NCBI GenBank assembly: GCA_963666865.1
Contig: OY763072.1
Span: 1,984,001-2,048,000 of the forward strand
DNA from: Bin87 sp963666865
GTDB lineage: Bacteria; Chloroflexota; Dehalococcoidia; Lucifugimonadales; UBA3495
Direction: 5' to 3'
Length of the DNA: 64,000 bases
Position numbers and translations under genes: made by a program. Positions 33,622-42,166 of the stretch are shown here, in pieces. The number at the start of each line of letters is the position of its first letter. Position 1 is the first letter of the stretch. The notes under the pieces were generated by a model. It had not been told where the DNA came from. It ran no database searches and worked only from the letters and a program-made list of their open reading frames with translations.

Positions 33622-34704
33622 ATGGTTGAGCTAGGAACTGCAATGGATCTTGGCCTTTCGGCGGGTACGCCGGCTATCAAGTCGGTGGGATCGCTGGCGT
33701 TTGGTCCCGGCGGCGTATTGTTCATCGCGGACAACGTCGGAGCGTCGATATTTGCCGTCGATGTGAGCGACGCTGGGGACGGCGCAACGAGCGCCGTGAA
33801 TTTGGATAACTTTGACGCCTCTCTGGCGTCGTACCTGGGCTGCTCGCGAGACGACGTGGCGATACGGGACATGGCGGTGCATCCCGCCTCTGGCAACACC
33901 TACCTTTCCGTCATGCGGGGCAGCGGCGACGACGCGGTTCCGGTGATTGTCCGGGTGTCCGGGGACGGAAGCATCAGCGACGTGCCGTTGGAGAACGTGG
34001 CGTTTTCCCAATACATCATCACGGACGCCGCCGATGAGGACGACCCGAGGCTGGTGACCCGGATGAAGCTGCGGACGGTGACGGTGACCGATATGTCCTA
34101 CGTGGACGGGTTGCTGATGGTGGCCGGAACGTCCAATGAGGAATTCACCTCAACGTTGCGGCGGATCCCGTTCCCCTTCACCGGCGAAGCGCAAGCAAAT
34201 TCACTGGAGATATTCCACGTTTCCCATGGGCAGTACGAGACGGCGGCCCCCATCCGCGCTTTCGTGCCCTACCAGGGGAACACCAGCATCCTGGCCAGCT
34301 ACACCTGCACCCCGGTGGTGCAGTTCACCCTGTCTGATTTCGATGCCGGCAAGCATGTGATGGGCAAGACGGTGGCCGAGCTGGGTTCGCACAACCATCC
34401 CCTGGACCTGATTTCCTACGAGCACGACGGCGGGGAATATCTGCTGGTTTGCAACGACCGGCATCCCCTGTTCAAGGTCGCGTGCAAGGACATCGACGGA
34501 CAGGGACCGTTGACAGAACCTGACGACTCTATGGACAACAGTCCCGCCGACCCGGTTACGCCGGGAGTGGGCGTGCCCCGCGAGTTGCTGCCCCACCCCG
34601 GAGTGAAGCGGATGGCGAATCTCAACGGCACCGGCGTACTGATGCTACAGCAGGACGAGGACGGAGCTACCCACCTGCGCACCTACGCCACCGACACGTT
34701 GTGA
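33622..34704 (+). CDS. Beta-propeller-like hypothetical protein
   Basis: A 360-residue protein with repeated strand-turn patterns of a propeller: IKSVGSLAFGPGGVLFIADNVGASIFAVDV, IRDMAVHPASGNTYLSVMRG, VTDMSYVDGLLMVAGTSNEEFTSTLRRIPFPF and LISYEHDGGEYLLVCNDRHPLFKV. The C-terminal KRMANLNGTGVLMLQQDEDGATHLRTYAT fits a closing blade. No signal peptide, no named family. A TAGGAGG precedes ATG 33622. Its stop overlaps the next start by 4 bases (GTGA), so the two proteins are translationally coupled. Confidence 0.72.
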   Translation: MVELGTAMDLGLSAGTPAIKSVGSLAFGPGGVLFIADNVGASIFAVDVSDAGDGATSAVNLDNFDASLASYLGCSRDDVAIRDMAVHPASGNTYLSVMRGSGDDAVPVIVRVSGDGSISDVPLENVAFSQYIITDAADEDDPRLVTRMKLRTVTVTDMSYVDGLLMVAGTSNEEFTSTLRRIPFPFTGEAQANSLEIFHVSHGQYETAAPIRAFVPYQGNTSILASYTCTPVVQFTLSDFDAGKHVMGKTVAELGSHNHPLDLISYEHDGGEYLLVCNDRHPLFKVACKDIDGQGPLTEPDDSMDNSPADPVTPGVGVPRELLPHPGVKRMANLNGTGVLMLQQDEDGATHLRTYATDTL

Positions 34705-35783
34705 CCCACAACCGTCAACTGCGGCTGGAGTGGGCGGAGCGCGAGGGGCGCCTTTGCCTGGAAGTTCGAGGTTGGACTGAATCTGAGCTGCTGAGATTGG
34801 AAGGGTCGGACGCCGGCGAACTGGGCCGGCGTCTGGCCCTTTATACGGGGGAGGCGTTAGCGGAAGGGGGTGATTTTCCGGCTGTCCCTCCGGTGGCTGG
34901 CCGGTTCGAGATAGCGGACGGCTCGGTTCGCTTTGTGCCCCGGTTTCCCTTCGCCGATGGCGTGAGCTATTCGCTGCTGGTTGACAGCGGCGGCGGTCCG
35001 GAGGTCTGGAAGATCATACGAGAGACCGAGCGCCCCGTATCCACGGCGGAAGTGTTGGCGATTTATCCCACCCCCGCCGAACTGCCGGTCAACCTGCTTC
35101 GGATTTACGTTCACTTTTCCGCGCCGATGAGCGAAGGTTGGGCTGCAAGAGCGATAAGGGTCTGCCGCGCCGACACCGGGGAGCCATTGGAGGATGTTTT
35201 TCTCCCGCCGGAACCGGAGCTATGGGACCCGGAGCGGCGGAGGTTGACCATGCTGCTGGACCCAGGCCGGATCAAACGCGGTCTGGTTCCCAACTTGGAA
35301 GCGGGCTATCCGCTGGTCGAGGGCGTTCCGATCAAAGTCTTGGTGGATGCCGAATTTCGGGACGCTGCGGGCCGGCCGTTGCATCATGGGTCAGAACGAC
35401 GCTACGGCATCGGCGCGGCCCTGCGGTCCCGCATCGACTTGGACCATTGGCGCATTGCCGACCCCAAGGCGGGGTCTCGTACCGCGCTGGTGGCAGAGTT
35501 CGGGCGTCCCCTGGACCATGGGCTGCTGCAACACTGCCTGCGGGTTTGCGACGAAACCGGAACGGCGGTGCCGGGTGACACCGAGGTTGGAGTGGAGGAA
35601 CGGAGTTGGCGGTTCACACCATCCCGGCCCTGGAGCAAGGGCAACTACCGGTTGGTTGTCGAACCCAGGTTGGAGGACGTGGCCGGTAATTCGCCGATGC
35701 GAGTCTTTGACCGTGACATCACCCGGCTAGAGGATGTTCCATTGACAGACGGCAGGCTGTGGGTAGGCTTTGCTTGTTCCTGA
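34701..35783 (+). CDS. SbsA Ig-like-domain hypothetical protein
   Basis: A 360-residue protein starting at GTG 34701 inside the previous stop. Around residues 112-170 it has an SbsA-like Ig segment (VLAIYPTPAELPVNLLRIYVHFSAPMSEG...IRVCRADTGEPLEDVFLPPEPELWDPERRRLTMLLDPGRIKRGL), and a second similar repeat follows (LVAEFGRPLDHGLLQHCLRVCDETGTAVPG...WSKGNYRLVVEPRLEDVAGN). Such domains occur in surface proteins, but no secretion signal is visible. Likely works with the propeller protein; function unknown. Confidence 0.72.
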   Translation: MTHNRQLRLEWAEREGRLCLEVRGWTESELLRLEGSDAGELGRRLALYTGEALAEGGDFPAVPPVAGRFEIADGSVRFVPRFPFADGVSYSLLVDSGGGPEVWKIIRETERPVSTAEVLAIYPTPAELPVNLLRIYVHFSAPMSEGWAARAIRVCRADTGEPLEDVFLPPEPELWDPERRRLTMLLDPGRIKRGLVPNLEAGYPLVEGVPIKVLVDAEFRDAAGRPLHHGSERRYGIGAALRSRIDLDHWRIADPKAGSRTALVAEFGRPLDHGLLQHCLRVCDETGTAVPGDTEVGVEERSWRFTPSRPWSKGNYRLVVEPRLEDVAGNSPMRVFDRDITRLEDVPLTDGRLWVGFACS

Positions 35784-35818
35784 CCTGTGACGTCGCACTT
35801 TCGCAACTCTCACCGGAT

Positions 35819-35992
35819 TAACTATTCAGAGTTGGTGGGTTTCCTTGTTGGGAACACGTCATTCCTGCGAAAGCAGGAACCCAGAAAGTCTTCGCATCGG
35901 CAAACGTGGATAGGGCAAGGATTTCCTGGATACCGGCTTTCGCCGGTATGACGGTTTTGGAGTCAGACGGACACCTCAAATCTGAACAGTTA
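35819..35992. mobile_element. Uninterrupted family-4 MITE, 174 bp
   Basis: Ends TAACTATTCAGAGTT (35819-35833) and the complement of TAACTGTTCAGATTT (35978-35992). Two internal hairpins at 35858-35884 and 35925-35955. Same sequence in the same order as the two halves around the nested elements at 28-29 kb. It fills most of the 229-base gap between two plus-strand genes. Confidence 0.8.
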
Positions 35993-36012
35993 CTCATCGG
36001 AGGCGCACTGAA

Positions 36013-37170
36013 ATGACTTACGTCAGCGTCATCCCTGACCGTTACACCGAGGCAACGTTCATACCGTCGCAGTACCCGGGGCTGAAGGCGCCGCCCGCTC
36101 CGGGCACCATCATCGAAGTGTGCGCCGACGGGCTCGCGCTGGACCTCTCGGGGGTGGTGTTGGACGGCGAAGGGAACGGGGGCGTGGCCGTCTGGGTACA
36201 CGATTGCAGCGACGTGACGATTGCCAACGGTATTGTCATTGGCTTTCACTGGGGCATTCGCGCCGAGAATGTCAGCAACCTGAAGATTCAGGGTTGCGTC
36301 GCGTCGGACAATACGAACCCCAGGGACGCGGGCTGGCTCCCTGATATAGAGGCTCCGGTGGAGGAAGGGTTCGGCGGCGGCATATATCTCCGTGAGGTGC
36401 GGCACGGTACGATAGAGGGCAATCAAGTCAACAACAATTTCAACGGCATCAGCCTCGTCAGGTCTGAATACAACAGGATCAGAGACAACAACGCGTCTTA
36501 CTGCGGCAACGTCGGGGTCTATTTGCTGCGGTCCAGCCACAACGAGGTTCTGCACAACCGGGCGGAGCACTGTATCCGCTACACCGACCGTTTCTGGTGC
36601 GACACTGCCGACTCGGCGGGAATTCTCCTGGAGGACGGTTCCAACCATAATCAGATCGCCGGCAATAATCTGCGCTACAGCGGCGACGGGTTCTTCATCC
36701 GGGCCCACAATCGAAAACCCTCCAACCACAACGTCATAACCGGCAACGATGCCAGCTATTCGCCCAACAATGCCTTCGAGGCGGTTTTCTCTTCGGGCAA
36801 TGTCTTTGCGGACAACGTCGCCAACTATTCCAACTACGGTTTCTGGCTGGGCTATTCAACGGACACAACGGTCCGGGGGAACGAGATCCGGGCCAACCGG
36901 TTCGACGGCATAGCCATCGAACACGGGCGAGACAACCGCATTGAGGACAATCGCATTGAGGGCAATCGAAACGGCATCCGCCTGTGGACCAACCTCGCGC
37001 CGGGAGGAGGGGCGAGCGGGGAAGCACTACTGCGCCGCTACGCCGTTTCGGGGAATCGCATCGAGGGTTCCCGGGACTGCGGCATCGTGTGGACGGATGA
37101 CCACGCGCTCGGATGGGAAGCCAATGATTTCCGACGCAACTGCCGTGATACTGCGCGCCAACCGGTTTGA
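36013..37170 (+). CDS. Right-handed parallel beta-helix repeat protein (NosD-like)
   Basis: A 385-residue protein made of repeated N-x-I/V-x-x-N-x units typical of pectate-lyase/NosD-type parallel beta-helices (GNQVNNNFNGISLVRSEYNRIRDNNASYCGN, LLRSSHNEVLHNRAEH, DGSNHNQIAGNNLRYS, HGRDNRIEDNRIEGNRNGIRLW). It may bind or cleave a carbohydrate, though no export signal is visible. GGAGG precedes ATG 36013. The start lies 20 bp after a MITE, so transcription may begin within it or come from upstream genes. Confidence 0.82.
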   Translation: MTYVSVIPDRYTEATFIPSQYPGLKAPPAPGTIIEVCADGLALDLSGVVLDGEGNGGVAVWVHDCSDVTIANGIVIGFHWGIRAENVSNLKIQGCVASDNTNPRDAGWLPDIEAPVEEGFGGGIYLREVRHGTIEGNQVNNNFNGISLVRSEYNRIRDNNASYCGNVGVYLLRSSHNEVLHNRAEHCIRYTDRFWCDTADSAGILLEDGSNHNQIAGNNLRYSGDGFFIRAHNRKPSNHNVITGNDASYSPNNAFEAVFSSGNVFADNVANYSNYGFWLGYSTDTTVRGNEIRANRFDGIAIEHGRDNRIEDNRIEGNRNGIRLWTNLAPGGGASGEALLRRYAVSGNRIEGSRDCGIVWTDDHALGWEANDFRRNCRDTARQPV

Positions 37171-37185
37171 CCTGAACCTGATTGG

Positions 37186-39168
37186 TCAGTCGGCTTTGAG
37201 CGCCACTAGGGTCCGGTCCACGTCCTCCGCTTCCAGCGACAGCCGTTCCCATTCGTCCCACAGGGATTGTTCTTCTTCTTTGAGCACCCGGTAACGCTCG
37301 CCCGTAGCCTCCAACTGGCCCCGGTCTTCGAATTGCTCCGGGTCGGCGAACATGGCTTCCAACTCTGCGGAGATGGCCTCGCGTTCAGTGATGGCGACTC
37401 CGATCTCCTCTATACGGGCCGCCAGTTGACGCGCCTGCCGGTTCAACGCGCGCTCCTGTTCCTCTTCGGCGGTCAAAGGCCGCCGGTGCCGTCGCCGGCC
37501 GTTGGTATTGCCTGAGGCGGCGGCTGTTTCGTCCCCGGCGGTGTTGACGGCGGGCTTCTCCTCCGTCTCCTGCTGTTTCCGGTATAAATAGGCATCATAG
37601 TCGCCGGGGAAGACCCGAGGGACGCCGCCCTCAATTTCAATTATCTTGTTGGCGACCTGCCGGATCAGGGTGCGGTCGTGGGTCACCAGGCAGATGGCGC
37701 CGCGGTAGTCGCCCAGAGCGTCGGCCAGGATTTCCCGGGAGGTGATGTCCAGGTGGTTGGTCGGCTCGTCCATCAGCAGGAAGTTGCTGGGCTGAAGGAG
37801 CAGCTTGGCCAGGGCCACCCGCGCCTTTTCGCCGCCGGACAGCACGGATATCGGTTTGAGAACGTCCTCGCCGCTGAACAGGAAGCCGCCCAGGGTGGTG
37901 CGCAGGTTCTGCTCCGATTCGGCCGGCGCCGCCTCCCGCAATTCCTCGAAAGCGGTATTGTTGACGTTGAGCAGGTCCAGCACGTGCTGGGCGTAGTAGG
38001 CGGCGATCACATTGTGGCCGAGCCTGCGCTCCCCGCGGTCGATGGGCAGCGCTCCGGCGAGGATCTTCAGCAGCGTCGTTTTACCGGCGCCGTTGGGACC
38101 GACCAGCGCGACGCGGTCGCCGCGTTCCAGGGTCAGGTTCAGTCCCTGGTACACCACGTTGTCGCCGTAGGACTTTCCCACGTTGTCGAGTCTGATAATT
38201 TCGGAACCGCTGCGGGGCGGTTCCGGGAACGAATAGCTGACCTTCCTGGTCGCTCGGGGCAGTTCGATGACTTCGATCTTTTCCAGCTGTTTCAGCCGGC
38301 TCTGCACCTGCCGGGCCTTGGTTGCCTTGTAGCGGAACCGCTCGACGAAACGCATCTGGCGCTGGATCTCGCGTTCCTGGCGGGCGGCCGCGGCCTGCTT
38401 GACTTCCAAGGCGCGCTCGCGGGCGACCAGGTAGTCGTCATAGTTGCCGCGATGATGGACCACTTCTCCCGGTTCGATGGCCAGTATGCGGTTGGCGACC
38501 TGGTTCAAAAAGGCGCGGTCGTGGGACGTGATGACCACTCCTCCGGCAAAAGCGGAAAGATACTTCTCGAACCACAGGTTTGCCTCAAGGTCCAGGTGGT
38601 TCGTCGGCTCGTCCAGAAGGAGCAGGTCGGGGTTCCGAAACAGCAGCCGGGCCAGTTCGGCCCGCATGATCCAACCGCCACTGAACTCGCGCATGTTGCG
38701 GGAGAAGTCGCTTTCCTTGAAGCCTAGGCCCGACAGGATTGCCTTTGCCTCGTGGTCGCGGTCGGCCCCGCCGACGGCTTCCAATTCCGCGTCGAGTTGG
38801 GCGAGCAGATCGATCAAATCGCGCTGTTGGGCCGGGTCGGCAGCGGATGCAAGGGCGTCCCGCGCATCTGCAATACGGTCGGCGACGGCAACCGCTTCGT
38901 GGTGGGCGCTCAACACCTCCTGGAGCAGCGTCCGGCCGGCGAATGGCGCCGGTTCCTGCTTGAGGTATCCCACCGTGGTGCTGCGTCGCCCGGATATAGA
39001 ACCGTCGTCCGGCAGGGTCTCACCGGCGAGGATGTCCAGAAGCGTTGTCTTACCCGAACCGTTGGCCCCGATGAGCGCAATGCGGTCACCGGCGGCCATC
39101 GAGACGTTCAGCCCGCTGAAGAGAGTGCGTTCGGAGTAGGCTTTGCTGATGTTGGATGCGAACAGCAT
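37186..39168 (-). CDS. ABC-F family ATPase (translation factor type)
   Basis: A 660-residue soluble protein with two ABC domains and no membrane segments. The first P-loop GANGSGKTT is near 35 and the second GPNGAGKTT near 350; signatures are EFSGGWIMRAELARLL and LSGGEKARVALAKLL, each followed by a LLLDEPTNHLD/LLMDEPTNHLD Walker B. A basic linker with KATKARQVQSRLKQLEKI lies between, and the C-terminus is a coiled coil as in Uup/Rli-type members. ABC-F proteins act on the ribosome E site or in drug resistance. Downstream of a beta-helix gene, convergent. Confidence 0.92.
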   Translation of the reverse strand: MLFASNISKAYSERTLFSGLNVSMAAGDRIALIGANGSGKTTLLDILAGETLPDDGSISGRRSTTVGYLKQEPAPFAGRTLLQEVLSAHHEAVAVADRIADARDALASAADPAQQRDLIDLLAQLDAELEAVGGADRDHEAKAILSGLGFKESDFSRNMREFSGGWIMRAELARLLFRNPDLLLLDEPTNHLDLEANLWFEKYLSAFAGGVVITSHDRAFLNQVANRILAIEPGEVVHHRGNYDDYLVARERALEVKQAAAARQEREIQRQMRFVERFRYKATKARQVQSRLKQLEKIEVIELPRATRKVSYSFPEPPRSGSEIIRLDNVGKSYGDNVVYQGLNLTLERGDRVALVGPNGAGKTTLLKILAGALPIDRGERRLGHNVIAAYYAQHVLDLLNVNNTAFEELREAAPAESEQNLRTTLGGFLFSGEDVLKPISVLSGGEKARVALAKLLLQPSNFLLMDEPTNHLDITSREILADALGDYRGAICLVTHDRTLIRQVANKIIEIEGGVPRVFPGDYDAYLYRKQQETEEKPAVNTAGDETAAASGNTNGRRRHRRPLTAEEEQERALNRQARQLAARIEEIGVAITEREAISAELEAMFADPEQFEDRGQLEATGERYRVLKEEEQSLWDEWERLSLEAEDVDRTLVALKAD

Positions 39169-39227
39169 GAGGACGGCAATAGAGGCTAATGGCTCGACCG
39201 GGTTTTGGCAATATGCGAAACTCGTTC

Positions 39228-39337
39228 GGTAGCGTTCCGTTTAGGTGGTTTATTTGGGCACGCGCCGTTGCCGGCGCGGGTAGGGGCGACCGGCCGGTCG
39301 CCCCTACAAACGGAACCACCTAAATTGCAACACTACC
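39228..39337. mobile_element. MITE-like element carrying a GTAGGGGCG palindrome
   Basis: A 110-bp element. Its ends are imperfect inverted repeats: GGTAGCGTTCCGTTTAGGTG at 39228-39247 and the complement of GGTAGTGTTGCAATTTAGGT ending at 39337. In its centre (39280-39307) is a perfect GTAGGGGCG palindrome with an ACCGGCCGGT core. A piece of the same end lies at 61506-61529, again next to a GTAGGGGCG palindrome. It fills most of the 266-base gap between the ABC-F and selenoprotein genes. Confidence 0.65.
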
Positions 39338-39434
39338 AAGCGGGGCAGCCGATGGACTACGGCATGACCAAATGTTATCGTGATGCCGACAGTGGAAATC
39401 AGGTCACATAGCGTTTGAGACGGCGGAGGGAGCC

Positions 39435-40190
39435 ATGTTGAAGGCGCAGCGCGACAGCATAATCAGCGGATTGAGCGGCGACGACCGGCAGGACCTCCGA
39501 CGAGTCGTCGCCGCAATCAAGGAGGCCAGGGGCGGAAGCCCGGATGCAGCGGCCCACCGCGGAGGGATCAGGGCGCGCGAATTGGTTGAAGATTGGCCGG
39601 ATGAGTTGCCCGTAGCAGTTCGCGCCGCCCTGGAGGCCATCCTTTTGCGAGATGAAACCGGCCCTGAAGTTGGCGCCGAAGCCCCCGACTTTTGCCTCAA
39701 GCGATTGGGGACGGAGGGCCGGGTGCGGTTGTCCGATTATCGCGGCCGGCGCCCGGTGGCATTGGCCTTCGGCAGCTACACTTGACCCCCGTTCCGCGCT
39801 CAGTCTGAGCGCATGACCCGGATTTACCAGCGTTTCAGGGACGATACGGAATTCTTCGTGGTGTATGTCCAGGAAGCCCATCCCACCGACGGCTGGCAGG
39901 TGGAAAGCAACGTCCAGGAGGGCGTACTGTTCCGCCAGCACCGGAGCTACGCCGAGCGCGAGGCGGTGGCTCAATCGTGCAGCATAAACCTTCAAATTGG
40001 CCTGCCTGTGATTATTGAGGACATGGACAATGTGGTCGATGAGGCTTACGGCGCAGCGCCGGAACGCCTGTATCTGGTGGATATTGACGGCCGGGTAGCC
40101 TACCACGGCGGCGCCGGACCCCACTTCTTCGACCTGGACGAGTGGGAGCAGGCCATTGAAACCTGTATTCGGGCAACGGCTAATAGGTAA
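39435..40190 (+). CDS. Probable selenoprotein: iodothyronine-deiodinase-like thioredoxin-fold protein
   Basis: One 251-residue reading frame containing an in-frame TGA at 39783-39785 (residue 117). Before it: VGAEAPDFCLKRLGTEGRVRLSDYRGRRPVALAFGSYT; after it: PPFRAQSERMTRIYQRFRDDTEFFVVYVQEAHPTDGW, then ERLYLVDIDGRVAYHGGAGP. The motif GSYT-[TGA]-PPF matches the deiodinase active site GSCT-Sec-PPF, so TGA stands exactly where selenocysteine is catalytic. A 7-bp stem with a GUC loop starts 10 nt after the TGA. Bacterial homologues usually have Cys or Sec there and are redox enzymes, possibly peroxiredoxin-like. GGAGGGAG precedes ATG 39435. The alternative is a nonsense mutation splitting the gene into 39435-39785 and 39813-40190. 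Confidence 0.85.
39796..39812 (+). promoter_or_regulatory. Candidate bacterial SECIS hairpin
   Basis: Stem GCGCTCA (39796-39802) and TGAGCGC (39806-39812) with a GTC loop; a further GTT/GAC helix (39791-39793 with 39815-39817) can form below a 2x2 internal loop. The apical G is 17 nt after the UGA, inside the 16-37 nt range known for bacterial SECIS, and G-U in the loop is what E. coli SelB reads in fdhF. Confidence 0.65.
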
Positions 40191-40223
40191 CTGCCCGGTG
40201 TCAATTCGCGCCGGGAGGGGGCA

Positions 40224-41774
40224 ATGACACTATCTCTGATCCGGGGAAAGCACGTCGTCTGCAAGATTACCGGCCCCCATTCGGCCGAGGTGATCGCCGA
40301 CGGTGCGGTCCTCCAGCGGGACGGGCTGATCGAAGCGGTGGGCGACTACCGCCAGCTCAGCCGACAGCATCCCGACGCCGAGGTGATCGGCTCCGGCAAT
40401 CACATTGTCATGCCGGGGTTGGTCAACGACCACTTCCACGTCGGGCTTACGCCCTTCCAGATGGGCGCGCCCGACCTGCCGCTGGAGATGTGGAGCCTCC
40501 ATCGTATCGGCGTCCGTATGATTGATCCCTACCTGGACCAGCTTTACGGCGCCGTCCAGATGATCGAGACCGGGACCACCGCGGTGCAGGCGATACACTC
40601 GCCCGGGCGGGGCTACGGGCCGGTCAGCCTGGAGATCGCCGACAAGGTGGTGGGCGCCTATCAGGCTTCCGGGATGCGGGTTTCCTACGCCCCGTCGGTG
40701 GTGGATCAGAACTCGATGGTGGCCGGCGCCGGCGGCGGGGAGGCCGACTTTGCCGCCCGGATGCCCCCGGAACTGGCGGAACGGTATCAATCCTTCATGG
40801 CCCCCGGCTACTGGCCCGCCGGCGAGATCATGCCGGTGCTGGAGGAGATCTGCCGGAAATATGGCGACAACCAGTACGAGCGAGTCCAGGTGACCATGGC
40901 CCCCAGCAACGTGCATCGGTGCTCCGACGATCTGCTCGTCGCCATCAAGGAATTGGCGGGACGCCACCGCACCGGCATACACATCCACCTGCAGGAAACG
41001 GTGTACCAAAAGCTGTACGGTTACACTGCCTACGGCAAGACACCGCTGCAACACCTCCACGAGCTGGGTTTCCTGGGGCCGGAGGTGACCTGCGGCCACA
41101 GCGTCTGGGCAACCGAGGAAGACCTGAATTTGATGGCCGCCACCGGCACGAACATCTGCCATAACGCCAGCTCCAACCTGAGGTTGCAGAGCGGGATCGC
41201 CCCCATGGGACGGATCCTGGCGGCGGGGATCAAGGTGGCCATTGGCAGCGACGAGGCCGGCCTGAACGACGATAAGGACCTGTTCCAGGAGATGCGCCTG
41301 GTGCTCAAGCTTCACCGCGTGCCCGGGATCGACTTGGAGCCGCCCACGTCCTACCAGGTTCTGGAAATGGCGACGGTCAACGGGGCCTACGCTAGCTGGT
41401 TTGGAGATCGGATCGGCACCCTGGAGCCGGGGAAACGGGCGGATCTGGCGTTGGTGGATATGCGGAACATCGAAGAGCCGTATCTGGATCCGCGGGTTTC
41501 GGTGGTGGATGCCCTGGTACACCGGGGCCGGGGCATTGACGTTGACACCGTGCTGGTGGACGGCGAGGTCGTGCTCCGGGACCGTCAACTGACCAGGGTG
41601 GACAAGGAAGCGCTGTTCGGGGAGATCAGGGACGCTTTGGATCGTCCTCTGTCGCCCCAGGAGGAGGAGCGACGGGAACTGGCGCGGCTGGTGGAACCCC
41701 ACCTGCGGCAGTTCTACAGCGGCACGATGCCGCCGGATGCCGCTGCATTCACCACGTACAACGCCCGCTCCTGA
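40224..41774 (+). CDS. Amidohydrolase, ATZ/TRZ (cytosine deaminase-like) family
   Basis: A 516-residue metal-dependent deaminase/chlorohydrolase-type enzyme: VMPGLVNDHFHVGL gives the HxH (70, 72), HIHLQETVYQ and CGHSVWATEEDL the next His ligands, and IGSDEAGLNDDKDLFQEM the catalytic Asp. The composite beta domain ends LEPGKRADLALVD. It may deaminate or hydrolyse an N-heterocycle. GGAGGGGGCA precedes ATG 40224. It lies 33 bp after the selenoprotein gene, so they are likely co-transcribed. Confidence 0.9.
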   Translation: MTLSLIRGKHVVCKITGPHSAEVIADGAVLQRDGLIEAVGDYRQLSRQHPDAEVIGSGNHIVMPGLVNDHFHVGLTPFQMGAPDLPLEMWSLHRIGVRMIDPYLDQLYGAVQMIETGTTAVQAIHSPGRGYGPVSLEIADKVVGAYQASGMRVSYAPSVVDQNSMVAGAGGGEADFAARMPPELAERYQSFMAPGYWPAGEIMPVLEEICRKYGDNQYERVQVTMAPSNVHRCSDDLLVAIKELAGRHRTGIHIHLQETVYQKLYGYTAYGKTPLQHLHELGFLGPEVTCGHSVWATEEDLNLMAATGTNICHNASSNLRLQSGIAPMGRILAAGIKVAIGSDEAGLNDDKDLFQEMRLVLKLHRVPGIDLEPPTSYQVLEMATVNGAYASWFGDRIGTLEPGKRADLALVDMRNIEEPYLDPRVSVVDALVHRGRGIDVDTVLVDGEVVLRDRQLTRVDKEALFGEIRDALDRPLSPQEEERRELARLVEPHLRQFYSGTMPPDAAAFTTYNARS

Positions 41775-41809
41775 GCGATGTGTCGAGGCCATCGGGACTG
41801 GTAGCATCC

Positions 41810-41930
41810 AGCCCTGTGCAAAACTCGCTTGCCCTTGGGTCGTCATTCCGGCTTTCGCCGGAATCCAGTGGAGTTTTCTGGACTCCGGCTTTCGCCGGAG
41901 TGACGGACTTCCTGTTTTGCACAACCCTAA
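41810..41930. mobile_element. Family-3 MITE-like element with two hairpins
   Basis: Terminal repeats AGCCCTGTGCAAAAC (41810-41824) and GTTTTGCACAACCCTAA (41914-41930). Inside are two family-2 hairpins, GTCATTCCGGC/GCCGGAATCCAG (about 41841-41867) and GGACTCCGGC/GCCGGAGTGACG (41879-41905). A degenerate GGCGGGT/ACCCGCC hairpin follows at 41940-41958, before the tRNA. Confidence 0.7.
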
Positions 41931-42006
41931 ACATCGCCTGGCGGGTGAAACACCCGCCCCGCCTATGGTATTATGCGGATACGCCGCATCTCGGCGCCGT
42001 TTTCCA

Positions 42007-42081
42007 GCGGGCGTAACTCAGTGGTAGAGTGTTTGCTTCCCAAGCAAAAAGTCGTGGGTTCGAATCCCATCGCCCGCTCCA
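42007..42081 (+). tRNA. tRNA-Gly (CCC anticodon), CCA encoded
   Basis: Full cloverleaf: acceptor GCGGGCG/CGCCCGC, D-arm ACTC...GAGT, anticodon arm TTTGC-TTCCCAA-GCAAA giving anticodon CCC, T-arm GTGGG-TTCGAAT-CCCAT, discriminator T and encoded CCA at 42079-42081. TATTAT about 40 bp upstream may be its -10 box. Confidence 0.95.
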
Positions 42082-42166
42082 CTGTACGCGTCCGCCGTAG
42101 GCGGAAGGGTTCGGGCATAAAGTCACGGCCGGCCCACCGTAGGCGCACCCCGACCGCCAACGCGCC

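Noticed and set aside
37186..39168. ABC transporter permease-ATPase
   Set aside because: Two ABC domains with no membrane segments and ABC-F linker; not a transporter.
39435..40190. Two separate genes, 39435-39785 and 39813-40190
   Set aside because: The second lacks a ribosome site and starts inside the thioredoxin-like motif region; the joined frame gives one complete fold with Sec at the active site.
40230..41924. 564-codon frame antisense to the ATZ/TRZ amidohydrolase
   Set aside because: Shadow of a certain gene; passes through a MITE.
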